Below, piece after piece: positions 8,363 to 17,442 of a DNA stretch of 64,000 bases. Location of the stretch: contig NZ_QCYJ01000099.1 of assembly GCF_003123685.1 (NCBI RefSeq), positions 1 through 64,000 of the forward strand, in the 5' to 3' direction. The notes beneath the pieces are model-generated. The model did not search any database, was not told the origin of the DNA, and saw only the letters and a list, made by a program, of their open reading frames with translations. Positions within the stretch are counted from its first letter, which is position 1. Every line of letters starts with the position of its first letter. The stretch is from Nocardia aurea (GTDB taxonomy: Bacteria; Actinomycetota; Actinomycetes; Mycobacteriales; Mycobacteriaceae). The translations under genes were made by a program, and so were the position numbers.

Positions 8363-9076
8363 CTAGGGGCCGGGGACCTGTTTCAGGCTGCGGACCTGTG
8401 CGGCGGTGAGGTCGGTGAGCACGCCGGGGTCGACCGATTCCGGTGCGGTCACCGACACCTGGGTGAGGGTATTGCCGACTTGGACCAGTGTCACCAGCGA
8501 GACGAGGGTGAATCCCTCGCTGGTCAGCCGGAGCTGGAACGAGGTCGACGCGTCGCCCGCCGCGGGTTGTTCGAGTCCGCCGAGGCGATAGTCGATCGCC
8601 GCCTGGTCGGCGTCGGTTCCGGAATAGCTGGTGCATTTACGCAGTGTCTGCTGCACCTCGTCGAACGCACCGGAGAGTTTGTCGTTCGGGAATGTCGCGG
8701 CGTCGATATCGATACTCGAGAAGTTCGGTCCGTTGAATCCGACCGCGTATCTGGTGAGCGCGTCCGGGCGCTGGCGGGCGAGCGGTTGCAATACTTCGGC
8801 GCATTCGGCGGGCCGGGTCTCCGCGCCACCGGAGCCGGAGAGTCCGAGAGCGGATTCGGGCACCTGTTCCATTCCCGACGGCAGATCCTCCGGGCCGAGC
8901 AACAGCCGGCCGAGGACGACAACCTCGGTGATGGGCGGTCCCGTCGCGGGGGCCGCGGCGACGATCGGGCCGAGCGCGGGCAGCGCCGGGCCGTCGTCGT
9001 CGGTCGAATCCGATCCGCATCCGGCCAGCAGTGCCGTGCTCACGGCGGCGAGCAGCACCGCCCCGCCCCTGGTCAC
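8363..9076 (-). CDS. Lipoprotein, second of a coupled pair
   Basis: A 237-residue exported lipoprotein (lipobox LLAGC near residue 19, then an Asp/Ser-rich linker). The mature part has four cysteine-containing or conserved-looking segments including LGPEDLPSGMEQV, CAEVLQPL and RKCTSYSG, and is reminiscent of PknH-sensor/DUF5642-type extracellular domains; that assignment is tentative. Its GTG start overlaps the TGA of the preceding gene (bases 9073-9076 read GTGA), so translation is coupled. The partner is another lipoprotein. Function unknown. Confidence 0.75.
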   Translation of the reverse strand: MTRGGAVLLAAVSTALLAGCGSDSTDDDGPALPALGPIVAAAPATGPPITEVVVLGRLLLGPEDLPSGMEQVPESALGLSGSGGAETRPAECAEVLQPLARQRPDALTRYAVGFNGPNFSSIDIDAATFPNDKLSGAFDEVQQTLRKCTSYSGTDADQAAIDYRLGGLEQPAAGDASTSFQLRLTSEGFTLVSLVTLVQVGNTLTQVSVTAPESVDPGVLTDLTAAQVRSLKQVPGP

Positions 9077-10020
9077 TCGGTCCACGTGACCTGCGTGGTG
9101 ATCGTCTGCTGTAGATTGCTCGCGCTCCGCGGGTCGCGATAGGCCTGGTGGCCGCCGACGGTGATCGATCCCGACACCGGAAGCGGCAGTCCGAGGTCGA
9201 CCGTGATGGTGCCGGCGCCCTCCATCGTGTAGTCCTCGATGTCGAGAATGCCCGCGTCGTTGGGCAGTGCCCACACCTCGGCCTTGGGCATCTGCACCAC
9301 GTGCAGATCGATGGTGAGTCGATCGCCGTCGATGCCGGTCAGGGTCGCGGTCGTCACCTGGTCGAGTGTGACGCCGCCGTCCACCTCCTGGTGCACGGTC
9401 CAGATCGCGCCTTCGCCGATCGGCTCGTCGGGGAACATGATCGAGCGATAGACCGCTTGGTAGAAGGCCTGTTCCAGGGCCGCGCGCGCCGAGTTGGAGG
9501 TGTCGGGCGACGGCGCGAGCCGCAGCGCGGTGATGGCGCCGTCGTCGCTGAAGTCGAATCCGGCGTGGGTTCCGCCGATGGCGGTGAGCGCCTTGCTGAG
9601 CGAGGGGTCGGGGCTGGTGACCGCGCCGATCGTCAGGTCGACGCCATCGATGCCCGCCTGCGCCGTCATCGGAATGGTCAGCGCGGGCGTCGAGAAGTCG
9701 CGCACCGGTTGATCGTTGATCTGCTGTTGGATCCGATGGTCGGTACACAGGGTGACCTGCTGGGTGGTGCCCGCGCCGTAGCGCGGCCGCAGCACCGCCC
9801 GCGGTTCGGCGCCGGGCGAGACCACGCTCGCGGCCGACGCCGAGATCGGCACGGTCACTTCCTTGCCGATGCCGAGTGGTTCGGTGCCGTCGGTGGCGAC
9901 CGCCGCGTCGGAATCGTCGCCGCAGCCGACGCCGAAGGCCGAGAGCCCGACCGCGAGCATCACGAGCATCACGCCCGAGCGCGCGATGCGGGGTACGTGG
10001 GGGGAAGACAACACCGTCAC
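9073..10020 (-). CDS. Lipoprotein, DUF6263-like, first of a coupled pair
   Basis: A 315-residue predicted lipoprotein: hydrophobic signal at about residues 15-32 with a cysteine in GVGC. The mature domain is rich in beta strands and contains repeated DLTIG/TLTGIDGDRLTIDL-type segments and a closing SGSITVGGHQAYRDP, as in the DUF6263 family of secreted actinobacterial proteins. No catalytic motif is visible. It starts with GTG at 10020 and is divergent from lspA with a 121-base gap that must hold both promoters. It is followed with 4-base overlap by the second lipoprotein. Confidence 0.75.
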   Translation of the reverse strand: MTVLSSPHVPRIARSGVMLVMLAVGLSAFGVGCGDDSDAAVATDGTEPLGIGKEVTVPISASAASVVSPGAEPRAVLRPRYGAGTTQQVTLCTDHRIQQQINDQPVRDFSTPALTIPMTAQAGIDGVDLTIGAVTSPDPSLSKALTAIGGTHAGFDFSDDGAITALRLAPSPDTSNSARAALEQAFYQAVYRSIMFPDEPIGEGAIWTVHQEVDGGVTLDQVTTATLTGIDGDRLTIDLHVVQMPKAEVWALPNDAGILDIEDYTMEGAGTITVDLGLPLPVSGSITVGGHQAYRDPRSASNLQQTITTQVTWTE

Positions 10021-10141
10021 ATGGCACAGCGTACGACCGCTTCCTGAGTGTCAGCTGGGACATCCTGATACCCGCTCGCCACACCGGCGCGAACACGCCG
10101 CACCGGAGGCGCGGAGCGGGCGGGTACGCGCTCGAGAGATG

Positions 10142-10930
10142 ATGAACGTCGTGAGTGACGACCGGCCGACCGAGGACAACACCGCTGACCGCGCGGTGCC
10201 GCTACCCGACGACGCGCAATCGCCGACCGGGGAACCGGCCGCGGCCGCCGCGTCGACCGATGACGGGGCACCACTCGCGACCGAAGGACGGCCGCGGCGG
10301 CTCAGGGCCCTGTTGCTCGTCGCCGTCGTGCTGTACGGACTCGATCTGCTGACCAAGACCCTCGTGGTCGCCAATCTCACCCCGGGCGAGCCGGTCTCGA
10401 TCATCGGCGATTTCGCCCGTTTCACCCTGGTGCGCAACCCGGGCGCGGCGTTCTCCATGGCGACGGGCATGACCTGGCTGCTGACCCTGGTCGCCACCGC
10501 CGTGGTGATCGGCGTGATCAGGATCGGCCGTACGCTGCGCTCCCCGTGGTGGGCGATCGGGCTCGGCATGGTTCTCGGCGGCGCTCTCGGCAACCTGACC
10601 GACCGACTGTTCCGCGCACCGGGCCCGTTGCAGGGACACGTGGTCGATTTCGTCGCGGTCGGCTGGTGGCCGGTATTCAACGTGGCGGATTCGGCGATCG
10701 TGTGCGGCGCGATCCTGCTGGTGGTGCTGACGGTGTTCGGTTTCGAACCGGACGGCACGAGGACCGGACGCGATTCCGTGGACGGCGGCACCGACGAGGC
10801 GAAGCCGGACGACCGGACGACCGCGAACGATTCGAACGACTCCGGCGACACCGCGTCCGACCGGCCCCCGACCGAGGGTTCGGCCGGGGCGAGCGGTGCG
10901 AAGAGCGCCGGACAGGAGAACGCCGCGTGA
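10142..10930 (+). CDS. lspA: Signal peptidase II (prolipoprotein signal peptidase)
   Basis: A 262-residue LspA with unusual low-complexity tails. The core (about 50-200) has four membrane helices. Conserved motifs are VRNPGAAFS, GNLTDR (Asp154) and FNVADS (Asp183); the two aspartates form the catalytic dyad that cleaves before the lipidated cysteine of prolipoproteins. The ~50-residue N-terminal and ~55-residue Asp/Thr/Ser-rich C-terminal extensions are longer than in E. coli LspA (164 aa) but extensions occur in actinobacteria. The start is either ATG at 10142 or GTG at 10151. rluD overlaps its stop codon (GTGA). Confidence 0.95.
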   Translation: MNVVSDDRPTEDNTADRAVPLPDDAQSPTGEPAAAAASTDDGAPLATEGRPRRLRALLLVAVVLYGLDLLTKTLVVANLTPGEPVSIIGDFARFTLVRNPGAAFSMATGMTWLLTLVATAVVIGVIRIGRTLRSPWWAIGLGMVLGGALGNLTDRLFRAPGPLQGHVVDFVAVGWWPVFNVADSAIVCGAILLVVLTVFGFEPDGTRTGRDSVDGGTDEAKPDDRTTANDSNDSGDTASDRPPTEGSAGASGAKSAGQENAA

Positions 10931-11853
10931 GGGAAACCAGAACGATGCCGGTGCCGGACGGACTCGACGGGATGCGGGTGGACGCGGGGCTTTCGCGGCT
11001 GCTCGGCCTCTCGCGTACCGCGGTGGTGGCGCTGACCTCCGACGGGGCGGTCCACCTGGACGGCGTGCCCGCGGGCAAGTCCGACCGTCTGGTCGCGGGC
11101 GCGTGGCTCGAAGTCGAATTCCCCGAACCCAAACGCGAATTGACCATCGAGGCCGAACCGGTCGAGGGGATGCGGATCCTCTACGCCGACGACGATATCG
11201 TCGCGGTGGACAAACCGGTCGGCGTCGCCGCCCATACCGGCGTCGGCTGGACCGGACCGACCGTGGTGGGCGGACTCGCCGCGGCGGGCTACCGGATCTC
11301 CACCTCGGGCGCGCACGAGCGCCAGGGCATCGTGCACCGGCTCGATGTCGGCACCTCCGGGGTGATGGTGGTCGCGCAGTCCGAGCACGCCTACACCGTG
11401 CTCAAGCGCGCGTTCAAACAGCGGACCGTCGACAAGCGCTATCACGCGCTGGTGCAGGGTCATCCCGATCCGAGCAGCGGCACCATCGACGCGCCGATCG
11501 GACGGGCGCGCGGCAACGCCTGGAAATTCGCCGTCACCGCCGACGGACGACCGAGCATCACCCACTACGACACTATCGAGGCGTTCCAGGCCGCGAGTCT
11601 GCTCGACATCCATCTGGAAACCGGCCGCACCCATCAGATCCGGGTGCATTTCTCGGCGGTCCGCCACCCCTGCTGCGGTGATCTCACCTACGGCGCCGAT
11701 CCGCGTCTGGCCGAACGGCTCGGCCTGCAACGGCAGTGGCTGCACGCCCACACCCTCGGTTTCCACCATCCCGCCGACGGCCGGTATCTGGAGATCGCCA
11801 GTGAGTATCCCGACGATCTGAAACACGCGCTGAGCGTCCTGCGCGATGTCTGA
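10927..11853 (+). CDS. rluD: RluD-type pseudouridine synthase
   Basis: A 308-residue RNA pseudouridine synthase of the RluA/RluD family. Residues 1-70 form an S4-like RNA-binding domain (MRVDAGLSRLLGLSR). The catalytic motif HRLDVGTSG places the nucleophilic Asp140; later GRTHQIRVH and CGDLTYG are family motifs. E. coli RluD modifies helix 69 of 23S rRNA; the actinobacterial gene next to lspA (Rv1540 in M. tuberculosis) is usually given this role. GTG at 10927 overlaps the lspA TGA, implying coupling. Confidence 0.93.
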   Translation: MRETRTMPVPDGLDGMRVDAGLSRLLGLSRTAVVALTSDGAVHLDGVPAGKSDRLVAGAWLEVEFPEPKRELTIEAEPVEGMRILYADDDIVAVDKPVGVAAHTGVGWTGPTVVGGLAAAGYRISTSGAHERQGIVHRLDVGTSGVMVVAQSEHAYTVLKRAFKQRTVDKRYHALVQGHPDPSSGTIDAPIGRARGNAWKFAVTADGRPSITHYDTIEAFQAASLLDIHLETGRTHQIRVHFSAVRHPCCGDLTYGADPRLAERLGLQRQWLHAHTLGFHHPADGRYLEIASEYPDDLKHALSVLRDV

Positions 11854-12622
11854 TCCGTCCGCTTCCGAACGCGACGGCGATCGTGCGGCGGCCCTCGCCG
11901 CACGATCGGATCTCGCCGAATCGGACGCGGGCAGGCCGTTCGTCGTGCGTGCCGCGCTGCTCGCGCTCGGGGTCATCGCCCTGGTGGCGGGTATGGTGGC
12001 GCTCGGTGAGCTGAATCCGCCTCGGCCGATCGCCGTCTCGACCGACCGGCTCGGCCCCGAACGTGCAGAGCCGGTGGCGGACTATCTGACGCGGGCGCGC
12101 GATTCGCTCGCGGGCGCCGACGACGGCGAACGGTGGGCGCTGGTGTCGTTCACCGAGGAGATCCGACCCGAACGGATTCCGGCGTACGGCCGCGGCCTGC
12201 GGATCGCGCAGGTGCTGCACCGGGTGCCGACTCCCGACGCGCGGTCCCCGCTGGTGACGGTCGCTGTGCCCGCCGGGGACGCGGTGGCCGTCGCGTCCGC
12301 GCGGTCGGCGGCATCGCAGTTGCTCGCCACGCTCGACCCGAGCCATCCCGGTGCGGTGGACGACGGCTCGCGCGAAGTGGTCACCGAATCGGCACGGGCA
12401 CTCGAGGCCGGATGTGCCTGCACGGTCGGACTCGTCGTCCGCGGCCGACTGTCACAGCTGCGGGATTCGGCCGCCGTTGCAGGTGTGCGCGCGGTCGAGG
12501 CGCTGCCCGCCGACGCGGTCGCCGGGCGGTTCGCGGTGACGCCGCTGTTGCCCGCTCGACGCGACGCGGACGGGTCGTCGCCGGACGCTCAGTCGGGCAG
12601 CGTCACCACGCCGTCGAGATAG
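11846..12622 (+). CDS. Single-pass membrane protein with extracytoplasmic domain
   Basis: A 258-residue protein starting with ATG 8 bases inside the end of rluD. One membrane segment (about 33-55, AALLALGVIALVAGMVALGEL) separates a 30-residue cytoplasmic tail from an outer domain. The outer domain contains RWALVSFTEEIRPERIP and a CACTVGLVV segment. No family is recognised. The operon lspA-rluD-this gene is tightly packed. Its last 34 bases overlap the 3' end of the phzF-like gene on the other strand. Confidence 0.7.
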   Translation: MSDPSASERDGDRAAALAARSDLAESDAGRPFVVRAALLALGVIALVAGMVALGELNPPRPIAVSTDRLGPERAEPVADYLTRARDSLAGADDGERWALVSFTEEIRPERIPAYGRGLRIAQVLHRVPTPDARSPLVTVAVPAGDAVAVASARSAASQLLATLDPSHPGAVDDGSREVVTESARALEAGCACTVGLVVRGRLSQLRDSAAVAGVRAVEALPADAVAGRFAVTPLLPARRDADGSSPDAQSGSVTTPSR

Positions 12623-13407
12623 CGGCGGCACCGGCCGAGCAGCAGCACGCGGTCCCCGACCAGTTCACAGCGCAGAGTGCCGCCGCGCCGGGACAGTTGC
12701 CGTGCCACGAGTGCTTTGCGACCGATCATGCGCGCCCACAGCGGAACCAGTTGGGCGTGCGCGGATCCGGTGACCGAATCCTCCGGGACGCCGAGCCCGG
12801 GCGCGAAGACACGCGAGACGATATCGACGTCGTCGCCGCGCGCGGTCAACACCGCGGCGCCCGGCAGCGGCGGGAACGCGGCGAGTATCGGACGGGCGCG
12901 GCGCACTTCGGCCTCGGTGGCGACCACGATCACCTCGTCCGGACCGGAGAACGCGCGCACCGGCCGCACACCGAGTGCGGCGACCAGCGCGTGCGGCGGC
13001 TCGATCTCCACGGATTCGACCGAGGGCAGATCGAGTACGTACTCGTCGTCGTCGGTGCGGTCGACGTGCACCCAGCCGCCCCTGGTGTAGAAACTGACCA
13101 TATCGGCGCCCGGGTGGGCGTCCTCCAGGATCTGCGCCGCGGCGGCCAGGGTCGCGTGACCGCACATGTCGATCTCGGCCGCCGGACTGAACCACCGCAG
13201 ATGGAAAACCGGTCTGCCCTCGGGCGGCTCGCCCGCTTCCGGGGGCAGCCGCGAGGTGTAGAAGGCTGTTTCGGCGAGGCTGTTGCCCTCCGCCAGATTT
13301 CGCAGCAACTCGTCCGGCAGCCAGCTACGCAGCGGCATGACCGCGGCCGGGGTGCCCGAGAACGGTGCGTCGGCGAACGCGTCGATCCGGTGCAGCAGAA
13401 CCTCCAT
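12589..13407 (-). CDS. PhzF family isomerase-like protein
   Basis: A 272-residue PhzF-fold protein (two diaminopimelate-epimerase-like halves). The N-terminal DAFADAPFSGTPAAVMPL and GNSLAETAFY, with catalytic Glu46, match the family; RWFSPAAEIDMCGHATLAAA and PEDSVTGSAHAQLVPLW are the other signature blocks. Phenazine PhzF isomerises DHHA, but most members have unknown substrates, and no phenazine genes are present here. ATG at 13407 begins the conserved region; the reading frame extends upstream without support. Confidence 0.88.
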   Translation of the reverse strand: MEVLLHRIDAFADAPFSGTPAAVMPLRSWLPDELLRNLAEGNSLAETAFYTSRLPPEAGEPPEGRPVFHLRWFSPAAEIDMCGHATLAAAAQILEDAHPGADMVSFYTRGGWVHVDRTDDDEYVLDLPSVESVEIEPPHALVAALGVRPVRAFSGPDEVIVVATEAEVRRARPILAAFPPLPGAAVLTARGDDVDIVSRVFAPGLGVPEDSVTGSAHAQLVPLWARMIGRKALVARQLSRRGGTLRCELVGDRVLLLGRCRRYLDGVVTLPD

Positions 13408-13499
13408 ATCGGAGAAGGTACTCCAACACCGAATGACCGCTTCGCACAAGGCTTCTCGTGGCGCGGTGGGTCGGGTGTCCAGTTGCCCGCCGCGTGGAC

Positions 13500-15923
13500 T
13501 CAGGCGCTGCCGCCGGGCGAGACCGGAATGAGCGTCGGCTGCTCCCCGCTGATCGCCGTGCTGATCCACCAGGCGATCTCGACCAGGACGATGCCGACGG
13601 CGCCGCAGATGAACGCCGCGGTGGTGAGCCCGACATTCGACGGATCGAGTTTGAAGAACTCCCGGGTGAACGGCACTGTGAACAACACCAGATAGGCCAG
13701 GATCGAGGTCGCGATGAGGACGACCTTCCACCACACGTAGGGCCGCGCCACGATGGCGAGCACCCAGACCGCGATCATGATCAATGTGATGAGCGCGGTC
13801 GTACCCGCCTGCACCTTCTGCTCCTCGGTCGCGTCCGCTCCCTCGTAGGCGATCAGGTAGGCCACGAAGGTGGCGACGCCGATCACGATGCCTGACGGAA
13901 TCGCCAATCGCATGACGCGCCCGACGAATCCGCTGCGCGCCCGTTCGTTGTTCGGGGCCAGCGACAGGATGAAGGCCGGGATGCCGATGGTGAACCAGGC
14001 CGCGATCGTGACGTGCCTGGGCAGGAACGGGTAACCGATCGGGTCGTAGCCGAAGATCTGCGATCCGACACCGGCCAGTCCGACCAGGAAGGCGAGCAGC
14101 ACCGAGTAGACGGTCTTGGTGAGGAACAGGTTCGAGACCCGCTCGATATTGCCGATCACCCGGCGGCCCTCACCGACCACGTAGGGCAGCGTCGCGAATT
14201 TGTTGTCGAGCAGCACGATCTGGGCCACGGCGCGGGTCGCCGGACTGCCCGAACCCATCGCCACGCCGATATCGGCGTCCTTGAGCGCCAGTACGTCGTT
14301 CACGCCGTCGCCGGTCATGGCGACGGTGTGGCCGCGCGATTGCAGCGCGGCCACCATGGCGCGCTTCTGATCGGGACGGACCCGGCCGAAGGTGGTCTCG
14401 TGTTCCAGCACATCGGCGAGTCGCGCACGGTCCTCGGGCAATTCGCGGGCGTCGACCGCGTGGTCGCCGCCGGGCAACTCCAGCGACGTCGCCACCGCGC
14501 CGACCGACACCGCGTTGTCGCCGGAGATCACCTTGATCGAAACATTCTGCTCGGCAAAGTATTCGAGGGTTTCCCTGGCGTCGGGGCGCACCTTCTGTTC
14601 GAGCACGATCAGCGCGGCGGGCCGCACCGTGCCCGGCGCGTCGGCCGCGTCGACGGGACGGTCACCGCGGGCGAGCAACAGGATGCGCAGGCCCGACGAT
14701 CCCAGTTCCTCGGCGACGCGGGCATCCTCGGAGGACGGGTCGAGCAGTACGTCCGGCGCTCCGAGCAGCCAGTCGCCGTGTTCGCCGTAGGAGATGCCAC
14801 TCCATTTCTTGGCCGAGGAGAACGGCGCGACGGCAGTGCTCGGCCAGCCCGGTCCCGCGCCGAGGCCTTCGCCGATGGCCTGCACGCTGGCGTTCGGGCG
14901 CGGATCGTCGGCGGCCAGCGCGCTCGCGGCCCGACGCACCTCGTCGTCGTCGAAACCGTCGAGTGTCACGATCCGCGAGAGCCGCATGCCGTTCTCGGTC
15001 AGCGTGCCGGTCTTGTCCGCGCAGACCACGTCGACGCGCGCCAAACCTTCGATCGCGGGCAGTTCCTGGACCAGGCACTGCCTGCGTCCGAGCCGGACCA
15101 CACCGACCGCGAAGGCCACCGAGGTCATCAGCACGAGCCCTTCGGGCACCATCGGCACCAATGCCGCGACCATGCCCGTCACGGCGGGCCGCCAGCTCTC
15201 ACCGCTCGAGACCAGCTGGTTGTAGATGCTCAGCAGACCGGCGGGAATCAGCAGGTAGGTGATGACCTTGAGGATGGTGTCGATGCCGCTGCGCAGCTCC
15301 GATTTCACCAGGGTGAACTTGCTCGCCTCGTCGGCGAGTTTGGCGGCGTAGGCCTCGCGCCCGACTTTGGTCGCCCGGTAGGCGCCGCTACCCGAGACCA
15401 CGTAGCTGCCCGACATCACCTGGCTGCCGACCGCCTTGTCGACCGGGTCGGCCTCGCCGGTGAGCAGCGATTCGTCCACTTCGAGCAGCGCGGATTCCTC
15501 GGTCACGCCGTCGACGACGATCTGATCGCCAGGGCCGAGTTCGATCAGGTCGTCGAGCACCACCTCGCGCGGCGCGATCTGGGCGGCGATCCCGTCCCTG
15601 CGCACCGTCGGCTTGGCCTGGCTCACGATCGCGAGCTGATCCAATGTCCGCTTCGCCCGGACCTCCTGGATGATGCCCACCGCGCTGTTGGCGACGATCA
15701 GCAGGCCGAACATGCCGTCGATCACCGATCCGGTGGACAGGACCAGGATGAACAGCACACCGAGAATGGCGTTGATCCGGGTGAAGACATTGGCCCGGAC
15801 GATCTCGCGCACCGAGCGACTGGCCCGGTCCGGCACATCGTTGGTCGCTCCGTCGCTACGACGTCGCTCGACCTCCGCAGCCGTGAGTCCGATGGCTTTC
15901 GGCGCCTGCACCGTTGTCGACAT
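13500..15923 (-). CDS. ctpE: CtpE-like P-type cation-transporting ATPase
   Basis: An 807-residue P-type ATPase starting at the ATG at 15923 (MSTTVQ). Seen: actuator motif LLTGEAD (about 154-160), PMVPEGL in helix M4 (about 257-263), phosphorylation site DKTGTLTE (Asp303), and the hinge TGDGVNDVLALKDADIG. There is no N-terminal metal-binding domain. The length and the PEGL helix-4 motif match mycobacterial CtpE (Rv0908), which has been linked to calcium uptake; the cation here is inferred. It is the only large transporter in this part of the window and appears monocistronic. Confidence 0.88.
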   Translation of the reverse strand: MSTTVQAPKAIGLTAAEVERRRSDGATNDVPDRASRSVREIVRANVFTRINAILGVLFILVLSTGSVIDGMFGLLIVANSAVGIIQEVRAKRTLDQLAIVSQAKPTVRRDGIAAQIAPREVVLDDLIELGPGDQIVVDGVTEESALLEVDESLLTGEADPVDKAVGSQVMSGSYVVSGSGAYRATKVGREAYAAKLADEASKFTLVKSELRSGIDTILKVITYLLIPAGLLSIYNQLVSSGESWRPAVTGMVAALVPMVPEGLVLMTSVAFAVGVVRLGRRQCLVQELPAIEGLARVDVVCADKTGTLTENGMRLSRIVTLDGFDDDEVRRAASALAADDPRPNASVQAIGEGLGAGPGWPSTAVAPFSSAKKWSGISYGEHGDWLLGAPDVLLDPSSEDARVAEELGSSGLRILLLARGDRPVDAADAPGTVRPAALIVLEQKVRPDARETLEYFAEQNVSIKVISGDNAVSVGAVATSLELPGGDHAVDARELPEDRARLADVLEHETTFGRVRPDQKRAMVAALQSRGHTVAMTGDGVNDVLALKDADIGVAMGSGSPATRAVAQIVLLDNKFATLPYVVGEGRRVIGNIERVSNLFLTKTVYSVLLAFLVGLAGVGSQIFGYDPIGYPFLPRHVTIAAWFTIGIPAFILSLAPNNERARSGFVGRVMRLAIPSGIVIGVATFVAYLIAYEGADATEEQKVQAGTTALITLIMIAVWVLAIVARPYVWWKVVLIATSILAYLVLFTVPFTREFFKLDPSNVGLTTAAFICGAVGIVLVEIAWWISTAISGEQPTLIPVSPGGSA

Positions 15924-15984
15924 GCAGGCAAGCCTAGCCACGGCCTCGGCCCCACAGGGGACCGAGGCCGCCGGATTTCCGCCG

Positions 15985-16329
15985 TCAGGGCAGGGTCACC
16001 AACTCGACCCGCGCTCTGACATCGGAACCGCTGGTGCACTCGATCTGCACGGTGCTCCCCGGCGGGAAATGCAGGTCCTGCGGCAGCGGCGCCCCGTGAG
16101 GCGCGGCGAAGTAGGTGGGTGGATTGAGCGAGGCCCCACCGCACCACCATCCGGTCGGCGGACCACCCGGTCCCGGCTCTATGCGCACGATCCCGCCCGG
16201 TAACAGGGTGTAGGTCGGTGCGGGCGGCGGGTAGTTACCCGCGCTGCCCGTGCCCGCCGTGCCGCTTCCCGCGCCGAGCAGGCCGAGCGCGATCGAAATA
16301 AACAAACCGATCGGTTCTGAATGGGTCAC
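15985..16329 (-). CDS. Small secreted protein
   Basis: A 114-residue protein starting GTG at 16329. A hydrophobic segment (about 6-24, GLFISIALGLLGAGSG) followed by Pro/Tyr-rich sequence suggests a signal peptide. The mature part has two cysteines (WWCGG, IECTSG) and a beta-rich closing segment, so a disulfide is plausible. No family is recognised. It is divergent from rarD, with only 14 bases between starts, so the two genes must share promoter DNA. Confidence 0.55.
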   Translation of the reverse strand: MTHSEPIGLFISIALGLLGAGSGTAGTGSAGNYPPPAPTYTLLPGGIVRIEPGPGGPPTGWWCGGASLNPPTYFAAPHGAPLPQDLHFPPGSTVQIECTSGSDVRARVELVTLP

Positions 16330-16343
16330 GGGGGCGAAGTACC

Positions 16344-17270
16344 GTGAGACGAGTGCGGCGAGTCGAGGCGGTTCCCGGTGTTGCGTTCGGCGCGAGCGCC
16401 TATCTGATCTGGGGGCTGTTTCCCGCGTTCTTCGGGCTGCTCGCCTTCGCGAGCGCCGCCGAGGTGGTGGCACAGCGGATCGTGTGGACGCTGGTGCTGG
16501 TGTCGATCGTGCTCGTCGTCTCCGGACGGCTGCGCGAGTTGCGCGGCATCGACGGCAGGACATGGCGAATGGCGGCGCTGGCCTCGGCGGCGCTGTCGAT
16601 CAATTGGGGCACCTACGTCTTCGGCGTGACCTCGGGACACGTGGTGGAATGCGCGCTCGGCTACTTCATCAACCCGCTGGTCACGGTCGCGTTCGGGGTG
16701 GTCATCTTCCGCGAGCGGCTCGCGAAGGCGCAGTGGGCGGCCCTCGGGCTCGGCGCGGTCGCCGTGGCGGTACTGACCGTCGACTACGGCAGGCCACCCG
16801 TCATCGCGCTGGTGCTCGCCTGTTCCTTCGCGGTCTACGGACTGGTCAAGAAGGTCATCAGGCTCGACGCGCTGCGCGGGATCGCCGCCGAAGGCATCGT
16901 CGCCGCGCCCTTCGCGCTCGGCTTCATCCTGGTACTCGTGCTGACCGGCCGCAGCGAATTCGGTTCCGGTCCCGCCCACACGGCGCTGATGGTCTCGACC
17001 GGTCCGGTGACGCTGGTTCCGCTGCTGCTGTTCGCGATCGCCGCGCAACGGGTTCCGCTGTCGACCATGGGGCTGCTGCAATACCTGACACCCGCGCTAC
17101 AGATGGCATGGGGCGTCGCGGTCGTCCACGAACCGATGCCCGCCTCGCGCTGGGCCGGTTTCGCCCTGATCTGGGCCGCACTGGCGATCTTCACCACCGA
17201 CGCCCTCACCCGCGCCCGCCGCGCCCGGCGCCCCGCCTCGAAACCGCTCCCCGAAGCCCCGATCCGATAG
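16344..17270 (+). CDS. rarD: RarD-type EamA family transporter
   Basis: A 308-residue drug/metabolite transporter with about ten membrane helices. The motif series GASAYLIWGLFPAFFGLL, RIVWTLVL, SINWGTYVFGVTSGHVVECALGYFINPL and PLSTMGLLQYLTPALQMAWGV is characteristic of RarD (first linked to chloramphenicol sensitivity; substrate not firmly known). It starts at GTG 16344 after a purine-rich GGGGGCGAAG. Confidence 0.92.
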   Translation: MRRVRRVEAVPGVAFGASAYLIWGLFPAFFGLLAFASAAEVVAQRIVWTLVLVSIVLVVSGRLRELRGIDGRTWRMAALASAALSINWGTYVFGVTSGHVVECALGYFINPLVTVAFGVVIFRERLAKAQWAALGLGAVAVAVLTVDYGRPPVIALVLACSFAVYGLVKKVIRLDALRGIAAEGIVAAPFALGFILVLVLTGRSEFGSGPAHTALMVSTGPVTLVPLLLFAIAAQRVPLSTMGLLQYLTPALQMAWGVAVVHEPMPASRWAGFALIWAALAIFTTDALTRARRARRPASKPLPEAPIR

Positions 17271-17442
17271 ACCCGGTCCGCGAGACCCGCCCCGCCCATC
17301 GCCGAACCGGGTTCGCGCGGAGCATCTTTCGTCGTCCTGAGACAGAAAAACCGGCCCACCTCTGTCACATCGGGACAGCGGAACGACAGCCCGATCTCGG
17401 GTACATTGTCCGATCGACGCGGTATCGAGGGGTTGGATCAGG

